From positions 94,007 through 158,006 of the forward strand of contig KV425594.1 in assembly GCA_001632425.1 (NCBI GenBank): a DNA stretch of 64,000 nt. The letters run 5' to 3'. The translations under genes and the position numbers were made by a program. The DNA is from Neolentinus lepideus HHB14362 ss-1 (lineage: Eukaryota > Basidiomycota > Agaricomycetes > Gloeophyllales > Gloeophyllaceae). Below, piece by piece: positions 1 through 10,449 of the stretch; the first letter of the stretch is position 1, and each line of letters begins with the position of its first letter. The notes under the pieces are model-generated. The model was given only the letters and a program-made list of their open reading frames with translations. It made no database searches and was not told the origin of the DNA.

Positions 1-2
1 GA

Positions 3-176
3 CGATGCATTATTGCCACACTGAACACTGCATCTGTTTCTGCTACTCACCAGTCTGCATCTAATATTGCTTCGATGCTTACATCTGTAGGACATCAGTC
101 AAATCCTCTCTCGCCTGGATCTGACTCCATATCTTCAAACTCGCCATCTGAAACTGGTGGTTCATCCCGGAACTGA
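3..176 (+). CDS. C-terminal tail of an unrecognised ORF (partial)
   Basis: The third forward frame is open from the left edge to a TGA at 174-176, giving 57 residues rich in Ser, Thr and Asn (for example SNIASMLTS and DSISSNSPSETGGSS). Low complexity and the lack of a start inside the window prevent assignment. It could be the disordered tail of a host gene or the end of a mobile-element ORF. No intron signal is needed to keep it open. An open frame this short could also be chance. Confidence 0.25.
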   Translation, partial: RCIIATLNTASVSATHQSASNIASMLTSVGHQSNPLSPGSDSISSNSPSETGGSSRN

Positions 177-1076
177 CTGCTCTTTGCTACCGCATCCCGG
201 GCCTAATAGTTCTTCAATCCCGCAATCGGGAACTGATGCATTGGATATCGGGTGCAGGGAAGCTCAGGAGGGGTTTGTCATGAATCTTGGTTCTGATGGG
301 TGAGCGTGCCTCCTCGCTTTGGGTTTTGTGCTCATGTTTCGTGCTTTTGATTTTTGTGTTTGCTCCGTATTCATATTCGCTCTGTACTCATATATGCACC
401 TTCTCCATACTCGTATATGCACCCCTCCTCCTCCTCTCACCCCACTTTGCACCTCCCTCCGCCCAGGCAGACCCGCACCCTCTATCATTTCTCCTTTCCT
501 TCTTGCTTGCTCATAATATGTTCGTTGGGAAAGATGGTGCGGTGTGGTTCAGATGGGTGTGAGTGTGGTTCTATACTGGTGTAGGTGGGCGGGTGCTCGT
601 GAGAGATGGTGCACACTGGGTCCGCTTCTGTTCGTTCATCCATTCGCTTTTGCTCCCGCTCTTCTAATCATCGTTGTCTTGTTTTATTTTGAGCCCTCTC
701 TTGGTTTCGAGCCCTTCCTGTGTCCATCTGTATACAAACTAGGGGCCCGCTGTGCCCGGCAACTAGCGGACATTGAGTACGGTATTAGACAACACAGACT
801 CTTTCTATATGAAATCCCTTCGTAGATCGACATACATATACGACACAGGTCTGATATAACTAATCAAGTCAAACTCGGTTCTAACTTGAAGTAAAGATAT
901 ATATATTGTTAAAGATTCAGTATAATTAGACACAATTTGTATGAATTTGGCGCGGCACTCAGTAATCTGGTCCAATAATGAACATTATATCTGTTAGCTC
1001 GTCTTAGAACTAATTAGTGCTTCTTTAGACCTAATCAGTGCGGGAGGTTTTTCCTGATGAATTCAAATGCCGACCG
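177..1076. other. Intergenic, pyrimidine-rich, no gene seen
   Basis: No credible gene. Positions about 395-500 are strongly C/T-rich on the plus strand, with imperfect repeats of CTCRTATATGCACC near 400-425. A short palindromic motif around CCCGCAATCGGG lies near 220-231. Nothing here supports a retroelement or RNA gene. Confidence 0.4.
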
Positions 1077-1380
1077 TGGATGCATGCATCAAGGGAGAAG
1101 ACGAACACACATAAAGGAAACTCTGGATACCATCCGGGTACCTGGCGGATGAAGGCCTCTACGAAGGAAAGAGAGGTTCTGCCGTGAGACAAGGCAGTCT
1201 GGCGCTGTTGATATTTGCATTGATCGCCACTTGCGGCTCGTTTTGGCCTTGCATTGTAGAATCGTAGCGGCGCAACATTTTTAGTGCAAATGGATCGTCA
1301 TACTTACGGATCATCCCGGTATAGCGCACGTATCCCGCCTCGATTACATTGTGAAGAGCCAGCATCAGCATCATCCGTGA
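1077..1380 (-). pseudogene. Cytochrome P450 relic A (fragment)
   Basis: Positions about 1111-1268 are nearly identical to 6401-6560, part of the larger P450 relic B, and 1077-1110 matches 6040-6071. On the minus strand the shared segment reads VAINANINSARLP, followed in relic B by a K-helix-like stretch. In relic A the two matching blocks are directly adjacent, whereas in relic B about 330 bp separates them, so relic A looks like an internally deleted copy. No heme-binding motif and no full frame remain. The assignment rests on the homology to relic B. Confidence 0.5.
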
Positions 1381-3292
1381 GTCATCCAGACTTCACATCT
1401 CCAACCGACTTACTGTTTCAGCAATGGGTGTATCGCGGTTGAAACAATGACATATGAGGCACATGAAAGGGCCGTACAACGCTCTCGACATCTACATTGC
1501 AACAGGTCGATGTAATTGAGCTGCAGCCTCTCCGGACTGTGTTTCACGGGATCAAAGACATGCTCGGGAGCCCGTCAAAGTTCATATCAAGGGGGCCAAC
1601 TCTTCGACGCACCTTCCGGCTCAGACCGTACTGATCGACAAAGCCGACTGCATCTAGGTCGACATCGAGCAGGAAGGTCCCATGATCCTTGCAACCGGGA
1701 TCCTTCCGTCTCGACCTCCAGAGGAGATTTGTTCCTCCAATTACTGGATCCTGCGTTCATATGGAAATGCAGATTGATATTGAGTGGAACAAAGGCCATG
1801 CACAGGGCCGGGGGGAGATATACTGCTCAGAGGCACCGCACCCGCTCTTCATGTTCTCGATCTCTGCACATAGTAGTTCCTGTAATAAAAGACAATACAT
1901 CTTCACAAACAAAGCAAGAATAATGGAGCGCAACGGGTGGACGTACGTTTTCCTCTCAACAGTCACAACCCTGCTACTCGCGCGCTCAGTGTGTTATTGT
2001 CGGAACTGATTGCTTTGTGCACTCTTGGTAGCGCTGCTCGATTACTCACCAGATTCCAGTGGTATCGGTGCTTTCAATAACTTGCTAAGTATTAACAGTC
2101 GACTCTGCAGACGTATCTGGGCAGCTGTGACCCTCTGTAGCTAACTGGACGCAGTTATGTAGGCCTTCGTCAGCTCTATGCCGTCTGTTCATAAGGCGCA
2201 ACTCCCGGTCTACTTGAGAACCAGTCCAATCTGGTTACACCGACAATTGTCCCAAACCTTATATGATACTTAGGGAAATCGGAAGTTGATCCAATAGGGA
2301 ATACTCACTAGAGAAGTCAACGGAACTGTTGAAGCTTCTGTGGAAAATTCGAAGTTCCCTGTAGCGTCGACAAACTCCTATGTATACTTCCCTGAGATCA
2401 CGTCGCGACTCCTCGAGCGAGCACCAACAGCAAGTCCGGAAGTCTCGAGATTCCTGTTAGATTGTTGTCGACATGTCCAAACAGTCATAGTGTCTCTGAA
2501 TTTGTCACTCAACTTGAAGGAGGTCTGGTAGTCAAATCCACAGCTGTTATCACAGCTATCGAAGGGCACTCGTCCAGGTACGGCGTCACAAGCAGATATA
2601 GAACAACCAGTTCCAATCATCAATATCATAAAATCAATTAGCTTGTGATCAAACATAAGAATACCTTCTTGAGTCCAGTTGATATCGTGGCTCGTCAGAC
2701 CCGCACTCGTCGTGTGTGTGACATTCTTGGTGGCAGACAGTAACAGATGTTCATGACAGAGATAATTTTCACAAAGTACAAACTTAGGCCCGCAGTAGGG
2801 AAGAAGAGCAAACATATGTTACGTAGTGCTGTATACACGCGTCGCGTGACTAATATGTAAGAGCGTGTCGGTCACGTGAGATTCGTCACACTTACCGTGG
2901 CTTTGAACACCTTGTTCTAGACTCGTCTCTCCAGAGCCCCAAAATTTCGAAGAAAAATTCTGAATGCTCTTAGAGGTAGTGTCATGGTGGATTTTGGGAT
3001 TTTGGGTCATGCTTGTGTATGGGTTGACGGGGCCACCACAGGTGGTCGTATGGATAAGATATTAGCTGCAAATGGTACATATTGTTTACGTGTTGCACGG
3101 TACGTGATTGCCCTCCTGGAAACCGACCGCTAGGGACAAGCACATTCTAATTCTACGTTTGCTGGGTTCATTTCAAGAGGTCAATTATTAGTCAAATGGG
3201 TATCATGTTACAATTCTCAAGTTCTATTAATGCACCCCGTGGGTACATATGCTCGCAATGGATGTGCGTGGTGGCTCTGGATATTACCAGCT
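1381..3292. other. Long gene-poor interval
   Basis: No gene could be supported. An uninterrupted minus-strand ATG ORF of 145 codons at 2378-2815 (begins MFALLPYCGPK) has no recognisable domain and no neighbouring exons; it may be chance or decayed sequence. A CACGTG hexamer sits near 2872. The interval separates relic A from the 3' end of the intact P450. Confidence 0.35.
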
Positions 3293-5473
3293 TCACAAGA
3301 TCAGCTCCTTCACTCCAGAATTTCGGGGTACTATCGAACACTTGAAAGGAGTTAGGCGACTGATAACCAATACCTAGCGTCAGAGGACACTGCACCATTC
3401 CTGAGTCGGTTATGTACTTACATGGCAACCCCATTCGTATATGGCACATCCCCGTCTGGCTGGTCTTTGGATTTCAAGACATCAAATGTTGCCAGAACGC
3501 GTGCCATGACGATCCAGGCGACAGCGTCTACGAAGTGCCTTCCAGGACAAATGCTGTTCTGTACATCAGACACCGTGACGCTCCGTAGACGAATTGTGAA
3601 GGTCAGACTCACCGTCTACCCATCCCAAAAGCCGTACGCGGGTATGCGTCACCTCGGATAGTCCCATCTGGGTTCAAGAAGCGTTCAGGTTTAAATTTCT
3701 CGGGCTCATCGTAGACCCGCTCGTCCATGTGTATTGCCCTGGACGAATTTGATTATGGTCAGGGTGATAGCAAGCAAATAATCACTGAGTGCTACTTACC
3801 ATGTGTTCATGACTATAGTTGCACCTGGGAAATTCAAGTTGACAACGGTTAGAAGCACACCGTTAGAGAACTACCGAGACCACTTACCTTTGGGTATGAA
3901 GTACCCATCGTAGGTATCTGCTTCTGTTGTTGCGTGAGACACGCCTATACAGCATTTGACCCTTTGTTAGTCAGTACGAGCACCTGTTGATGCTCACCGA
4001 GAGGTGTGACTGCACGCCATCTTAATACTTCCCACAAGACGGCCTCCACGTACGGTAGTAATCTTCTATCGTCAAATTCAGGAAGCCGACTTGTCCCAAC
4101 GATCCTGTCAATCTCTTCCTGTGCTTTCCTCTGCACATCAGGACAAAGTGACATAGCCAAAAAGAATGTATCAATTGCCCCAGCGGTCTGATGCCAGTCA
4201 ACATGAATTCATACTCCAAATGATGTTTACTTACCGTATCTGCACCGGCTACAAAGAGAATCAGTCACTTTAAGGGTTTGTAGATACGTTTACGTGTACT
4301 TTACCAGTGTAACCCACTCCGGCAACGCCTTTGATCACTTCCTCCAGCGGGTGAGTGTCGTTTCTCGATGGCAAACGCCCGAGAAGCTGTGATGCAATAC
4401 ATTTCATTCCGGAGCCAGAAACCTGTAGCAGGACTCAACAATGCAGAGGAGGGCCAAAAAGTGGAGATCACCCACCATGTTTGATTTTGCGAAATTGAAC
4501 GGCTCATTTCGCATTTCAGTTGCCAGCCCAAGGCAACTCGCAGCATAGGATTTGAACTGCATGCCGGGTAGCCAGGATGGTAGCTTTGTTACTAGAGCTG
4601 GAAGTTAGTGCGATTACTCCTAACAGTGGAGGCCCATACTTGCATACCGTCTGGGACAAGATCGACGACAGATGCCCCGGGAAGGGTGAAATCGGCTATC
4701 ACTTTTATTGCTTTCTCTACTAAGCGCAGGAAACGATCGTCCTCTTCGACCATCTTGTATCCGTAAAGAATAAGCATCATATCGGAGGCAGCAAAACTGA
4801 TGGGGGTATCAAATCTTTGTAACGTAATGGCCGTACAATTGTACGCACTGTTGAACGTGTTTCATGAAGTCATCAGGTCGGTGCAGGAGCCTGACTAGAA
4901 GCTCGCGCGACTTCTCAGCCATGGCCGGAAAATAATCAACGATGTTGTCAGCTCGAAAGACTTGGTGGAATAGTCGTCTGTATGTACGCCATTCACTGCC
5001 GTAGGGCATTAAGACGAGGAGAAAACCAAAACCCATCCTGATTAAAAGGAATCAAGCAACCACAACGGAAAGCGTGCTCGAAGCATACAAGTTTAACATG
5101 TGGAATGGGGGTCTGCTCGAATATATGTTCGAGCGGCTCTCCAGGAGGTCGTTCGCAATCTTGGCTGAATTGATGATAATGACATCTTCGGTCAACAGAC
5201 GAGTGTATATTATGTCGCCTTCGCTCGAAGTTCATCATTATCTGATAGAATGGGAGAGAGAAAGTGCTCACCGTACTGACGGCCCCACTCAGTGTACGTA
5301 AACCATGGGTGCTGTGCAGGAACCTGGAAATAGTTACCAACGATGGGCCATGGTTTCGGACCTGGCGGGTAAGGCAAGCCAAGCGGGTTTACATCTCGCC
5401 AGTAACGATACCTCTTGACAATGAGTAAGAACACGCTGAAAGCACCAATGGCAAGAGCGCTCAAGACAGTCAT
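3293..5473 (-). CDS. Cytochrome P450 monooxygenase, intact, 13 exons
   Basis: A membrane-bound heme monooxygenase. Splicing 13 exons gives about 505 residues, normal for a fungal microsomal P450. The start ATG at 5473 opens MTVLSALAIGAFSVFLL, an N-terminal membrane anchor, then the hinge [17 protein letters not shown]. Later landmarks are the I-helix AGADTT, the K-helix EVLR, the PERF-type segment FKPERF and the heme loop FGMGRRICPGRHF. The heme motif is completed only when an intron is removed between GRR and ICPG. The last exon reads RLTPFKCSIVPRN and stops at 3293-3295. AGADT comes from a 14-nt microexon at 4235-4248. The closest relative here is the P450 at 44723-46879, with the same exon plan. 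Mushroom P450s of this type are often annotated as O-methylsterigmatocystin-oxidoreductase-like, but the substrate cannot be inferred. Upstream lies a decayed P450 on the same strand, so this is a shrunken tandem array. Confidence 0.9.
4235..4248 (-). other. 14-nt microexon encoding the P450 I-helix AGADT
   Basis: The 14 nt are bounded by ag on the 5' side and gtaagt on the 3' side. They join G|CC to give A-G-A-D-T, the oxygen-binding groove motif. Skipping the exon would shift the frame and remove the motif. The paralog at 45654-45667 has an exon of the same length at the same place. Confidence 0.85.
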
Positions 5474-5799
5474 ATGGGGATTGAAGAGCAAAGAGTACCA
5501 GCTCGTAATCACTGTTTTTATTCAGTAAGATGTCTCGGGCAAGTGGGCTTCATTAACGCATTTAGCAGTATGTGCTCTCGACTGCTCGCTAGCATTTCCA
5601 AGTCAGTGGACGTCTCAGGAAATTAACTCATGACTCACATGATAACACGGCGTCCAATGACATTAACAAGTATTTCGCGGTTATTCAGCGAGGCAATGGC
5701 TATCCCAGACGTGTTCCACAACACTCCCATGGATAAATCGACCATAAGTCATGCTGACGGTATGACACACCCTTTCCCCATAGCCGCACGAGTCAGGAA

Positions 5800-7157
5800 C
5801 TCGATTTTCCGGTTTGTGGCATTGTTGACAACATGACTGACGCTCTGTACAGTCCCTGGAGGTCGCACTTCAGTGAAGTGCCACATCGCTGTATTCTTCG
5901 AGATGACAAGTTCATGCCCCGAAGCATCCCTTATCTTGCTCAGAATGAAAGCAGCAAGCACTTGCGCGGCTGCGATCCATACAGCAATGTCTACAAAACG
6001 GCAACTCGGGCATCAGAAACAGGTCGAAGGCCAAGCGTGGATGCATGCATCTAGGGAGAAGACGAACACACCTCCAAACCATTACTAAACAACGTCACTG
6101 GATACCTTTCGCTGAAACTCACATCTGTATCAGTTAAGTGTTTGAGGTTGGAATATGTAGGAAACCCTCCTCGTCAGGATGAATTGCCTAGATCTTTGTC
6201 AACAGCCGTACTTCGTAGGTCGCGACCAATATAGGTATCATGTACTCACAAACGGAATTGTCTGTATTCATCTGTACTAGTCCCCACACGGCTCCACCAA
6301 CGGCTTGTCTGACCTTTTGGACGAGGTGCGTTTCGTATGCCGAAAGCATAACAGCCAAATATACGCTATGGAGAGAAACCATGAACATAACCCTGACTGG
6401 CATAAAGGAAACTCTGGATACCGTCCGAGAACCTGGCCGATGAAGGCTTCTACGAAGGGAAGAGGGGCTCTGCCCTGAGACGACTCACGAGGCAGTCTGG
6501 CGCTGTTGATATTTGCATTGATCGCCACTTGCGGCTCATTTTGGCCTTGCGTTATAGAATCGTGGCGAGGATGCTGGTCTTCGATATAGGAACCATCTAC
6601 AAGTCCGAGTGTCGGACTAGAATTGCACTACTACTTGCCCAGAACCTCGCAGTACAGGCACCAGCTATGGAGGAAGTTCAACGTCGAGCTTCCAAGCTCA
6701 AGCTTAGTTGCCAGCATAAACCATGTCGGCGACATCCTTGATGACGTCTTTCGCCTCGCTCAGTAGTCCAATTCCTCGCACCTAGGCTGAGCATATTGGC
6801 ATTTTGATCCCATTCTAGTCAGCCCAGCAGAAAGATGTCGCATTAGGAGCGACTAGGCTCATTTTGCATCAAAGTCAAGGAGAGTAACATAGGGATTCAT
6901 GAGTAGCTCCGGGGAATGTCGTGCAGCTGGGTCGATTGTTCCACGATGCATATGAATCGATCTCTTTCGGCAGTGACCTTGTAGTCGTATACTTGGGCCA
7001 TACGTGTCCTCTTGTTTCGCAAAAGCAGCGCATGTCTTCTAGATTCGAGAATATTACCAAAGAACGCCAGATGTTTGGGCCCAGAGTATAAACGAGTATT
7101 CAAGGGATTGACGGGTTTCTTGACGTACATCACGATAGTGGTGAAGAACAGTGACAT
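5800..7157 (-). pseudogene. Cytochrome P450 relic B (degenerate whole-gene remnant)
   Basis: Pieces of a P450 occur in the correct order on the minus strand but are not joinable into one frame. Near 7157-7030 is a degenerate hinge, SGPKHLAFFGNIL. Near 7010-6930 is RMAQVYDYKV, matching [13 protein letters not shown] of the second intact P450. Near 6490-6420 is LPFVEAFIGQVLGRYPEFPL, a K-helix region whose ExxR arginine is replaced by glycine. Near 6340 is YETHLVQK, like the YDGYFIPKG segment. Near 5990-5870 is LAAFILSKIRDASGHEL, the segment that normally follows the heme loop. The heme Cys motif itself is missing. It sits head-to-tail behind the intact P450, so tandem duplication followed by decay is the simplest reading. 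Confidence 0.7.
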
Positions 7158-7225
7158 CTACCAATAGGGCATCCGCATTTTGTGGAGAGTGCAATTGCAA
7201 CACTTAGCTTGATCAGGGATACCTT

Positions 7226-7249
7226 AAATGTCGGAAATTTCCGACATTT
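7226..7249. repeat. Perfect 24-bp palindrome
   Basis: A perfect inverted repeat of AAATGTCGGAAA with no spacer, centred between 7237 and 7238. Its core CGGAAATTTCCG recurs at 7525-7536. Both lie in the interval before the NOG1 start at 7660. The symmetry would suit a dimeric DNA-binding protein; that role is an inference. Confidence 0.6.
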
Positions 7250-7461
7250 GAATACGCGCGAAACAACTTGAGACGGCAGTTTTTCGAGCGTAGTCAGGCC
7301 AGCAGGAGCTGATCCCGCATTTCCGTACATCTTCTGCATTATTTGATGGGACTCCTCAACGTGTATAGAGTTCAACGATTCAACCCGATAAGTGCCAGAT
7401 TGTAGACCTATGTGAAGCTCCGAATGAATCTTGAGGTTCATTCTAATTGATTACCAGCGGA

Positions 7462-7503
7462 AAATGGATTAAAAAGGGATTTAAACCCCAATTTAATCCA
7501 TTT
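7462..7503. repeat. Inverted repeat, 12-bp arms, 18-nt spacer
   Basis: AAATGGATTAAA at 7462-7473 is the exact reverse complement of 7492-7503. It lies 157 bp upstream of the NOG1 ATG. It could form a hairpin, be the scar of a small transposable element, or be a paired protein site. Confidence 0.6.
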
Positions 7504-7524
7504 GTTTTTTGCTGCAATGAGATA

Positions 7525-7536
7525 CGGAAATTTCCG
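7525..7536. repeat. Second copy of the CGGAAATTTCCG palindrome
   Basis: A perfect 12-bp palindrome identical to the core of the 24-bp palindrome at 7226-7249. It is 124 bp upstream of the NOG1 start codon, a plausible promoter position. Confidence 0.5.
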
Positions 7537-7659
7537 ACGTACTAGTAGTTTGGGTAGACTGGGACCCAGCCTAAACTTTTCGACGGTACCGATCATTTGC
7601 CTGTCGTCCTTGCCTTCAACGCCCCCACCGTGGTCGTCGTCCCCCACCCTCTCCACATC

Positions 7660-10034
7660 ATGTCGACCAGCGGACTCAAGGCGATTGCCCCTGTTCCCAC
7701 CGCCAATGACTTTTTGGACATTGTGCTGTCCAAGACGCAGAGGAAGACGCCGACTGTAAGTGCTTTCAATCTTCGCAGTAGGGCGGAGGAAACAACAGAA
7801 TTGCTTGGTCCCAGGTCATCCACAAAAACTTCAAAATCAGTCGGATAAGGAACTTTTACATGCGAAAAGTCAAGTTTACACAGGACTCGTTTGATGAGAA
7901 ACTAGGTGCGATCCTTAACGAGTTTCCGATGCTAGATGTAAGGATATATTCTATTTTGCCTGTACGGAGTGATAACTCTACTCCAGGAATTACATCCTTT
8001 CCTCTCCTCATTAATGAACGTGCTTTACGACAAAAATCATTACAAACTCGCTCTGGGTCAGCTACGGACGGCACGGCACCTAATCGACCAAGTGGCGAAG
8101 GATTATGTCCGGTTGCTTAAATTCGGCGACAGTTTATACCGGTGTAAACAGTTGAAGAAGGCAGCATTGGGGAGGTGCGTATAATTGTGATTGAAGAGTG
8201 CCTTGCTTCATGAATGGAATAGAATGGCGACCATTATGAAACGCCAGAAAGATCCCCTTGCTTACCTCGAACAAGTCCGACAACACATCTCCCGTCTCCC
8301 CGCCATCGATCCTAATACCCGCACTCTCCTCATCTGCGGCTACCCCAACGTGGGCAAATCCTCCTTTATCAACAAAGTCACCCGCGCGGACGTCGACGTC
8401 CAGCCCTATGCCTTTACCACGAAGTCCCTCTTCGTCGGTCATCTCGACTACAAGTACCTGCGCTGGCAGGTGATAGATACGCCCGGGATCCTCGACCACC
8501 CCCTCGAAGACATGAACACGATCGAAATGCAGAGTATCACTGCCCTCGCCCACCTCAAGGCGTGCATCCTATACTTCATGGATCTCAGCGAACAGTGCGG
8601 ATACAGCGTCGAGGCGCAATGCAAACTCTTCCACTCGATCAAGCCCCTTTTTACCAATAAGCCCGTCGTGCTTGTCATCAATAAGATCGATGTTACTCGG
8701 CTGGATGACTTAGACGCGACGAACCGTGCACTCGTGCAGGAGATTATCGACACCGAGAATGTGCAGTCCGTGCAAGTGTCCTGCTACTCCGAGGAGGGCG
8801 TCATGGAGCTAAAGAACAAGGCGTGTGATACGTTGCTTGCGCACCGCGTGGACTCGAAGATGAAGGGTAGTAAGGTGAACTCGATTGTTAACCGGATTCA
8901 TGTTGCGCAACCTAAGGCGCGTGATGAACTTGTCCGCGAGCCATTCATCCCCGAGGCGGTGAAGAATAGGAGGAGATATGATCAGAACGATCCGGACAGG
9001 AGGAGGCTTGAGAAGGATATCGAGGCGGAGGAGGGTGGTGCTGGCGTGTACAACATCAATCTCAAAAGTGGGCTACCGCAATTGATCCATCTTATTGCCA
9101 GATTAATGTTTACTTTGCAGAGAACTACGTGCTCGCGGATCCTGAGTGGAAGATGGACATCATGCCCGAGATCATGGATGGCAAGAACATCGCGGATTTC
9201 ATAGATCCCGATATTGCCGAGAAGCTCGAGACACTCGAGCGGGAAGAGGAGAAGCTGCGGGCAGAAGGCTTCTATGACGGTGATGAGGACATGGTGAGCT
9301 CACTAGACTCATTGCGAATTCCTAATTCACTCTGGCTCATTATACTATTCAGATGGACTCGGAGGACGAGCTGGAAGCTGAGGAAGCTAAGGTCGCACTC
9401 GGCGCCAAGATCCGCTCGCAGCACACCAAAAAATCCATGAAGCACGCCGCTCGTCTACCACGTACAGCTGGCTTGCGCACCCTCTCAGAAATGACGACAG
9501 AGCTCACAAAAGTGGGCCTCGACCCCAGCCGGATACAGGAGCGCGCTGAGATGCTTGCGAAGGTGCGGACCGAGCAGCGCAAGCGGAAGAGAGATGATGA
9601 TATGGACGTGGACGGAGCGGTGGGGGCGGAGGGCGACTGGATGGATGTGGATGGCGAGGACTCGCCGAGTAAGCGGGTGAAGGACAATTCCGGAGCGGTG
9701 GTTACGAAGGGGAAGAGGGAGCCGAGGTCGAACAGGCAGCTTACGGGTATGCGCGACGAAGCGGTGCGTAATATTATTGCGCTGATCGGGCTGTTTCCTG
9801 ATGATGATGTGGTTTACAGCAAGCGTCAAAAGCTGTCAAGCTTCGCAATCTTGGACAGAGAGAGCGGAATATGCAGGCAAGAGCTGGAGAGTCGGATCGG
9901 CATATCAGAGTCAAACTGGTACATTCTTCTTCTATCTCTGTTGTTCCATCCACAAGTCTAATATTGTGTATCCATTGTAGCCCAAGCATCTGTTCTCTGG
10001 GAAGCGGAAGATGGGCAAGACAGACCGGAGATGA
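7660..10034 (+). CDS. NOG1: Nucleolar GTP-binding protein 1 (60S ribosome biogenesis)
   Basis: An essential nucleolar GTPase of the Obg/TrmE-related class, needed for assembly of pre-60S ribosomal particles. Eight exons (7660-7755, 7815-7937, 7987-8174, 8223-9067, 9121-9293, 9353-9763, 9820-9918, 9981-10034) join in phase to 662 residues, close to the 647 of yeast Nog1. The N-terminal NOG1 region includes [18 protein letters not shown]. The GTPase domain carries G1 GYPNVGKSS near residue 175, G3 DTPG and G4 NKID. The C-terminal part is acidic and basic low-complexity sequence ([11 protein letters not shown]) and ends [15 protein letters not shown], the usual basic tail. The start [18 protein letters not shown] fits the family. 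It converges with the surface-protein gene downstream. No sign of damage. Confidence 0.97.
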
Positions 10035-10449
10035 TTTGTCATGCTGTGTACTGTTTCGTTACTCTGATGTTCGTATGTACGCCTATTGGGTATACATGGC
10101 TACGCCGAATATTGCCTATCTTCAGAGCACACCTCATGAAATATATGATCCGTGCGGACCGCAAATCCTTTCAAATGAATGACGGATTCAGTCGTACTAA
10201 TGAGGATGTCGTCAGTACTTTCGTATCTACATTAAGGGGAAATATATGACAGGACACTATTGAAAACAGTCCACAGCTGAGCGAAGGCCGTACAAGATTG
10301 ATAATGATACAGGAGTCCATAACCAGAAGTCCCAAATGTGTAAAAGAGTATGCGTTGAGATCCCTCTCGATGCCCTGGGTAGACAGACACCTGTGCGTCT
10401 ACGTCGCGGACACGTGCCAGTATTTACAAGGTCGCAGAAGTCGCTCTCA
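10035..10449. other. Convergent 3' intergenic region
   Basis: A 415-bp gap between the convergent stops of NOG1 and the surface-protein gene. It would hold both 3' untranslated regions. No further gene is seen. Confidence 0.5.

Noticed and set aside
2378..2815. 145-codon minus-strand ORF as a gene
   Set aside because: No domain, no exon partners and no supporting context; kept only as a note in the interval.
3293..5473. First P450 as a pseudogene because the heme motif is interrupted
   Set aside because: The interruption is an intron whose acceptor just before C-ATT gives GRRICPGRHF in frame; all 13 exons join.
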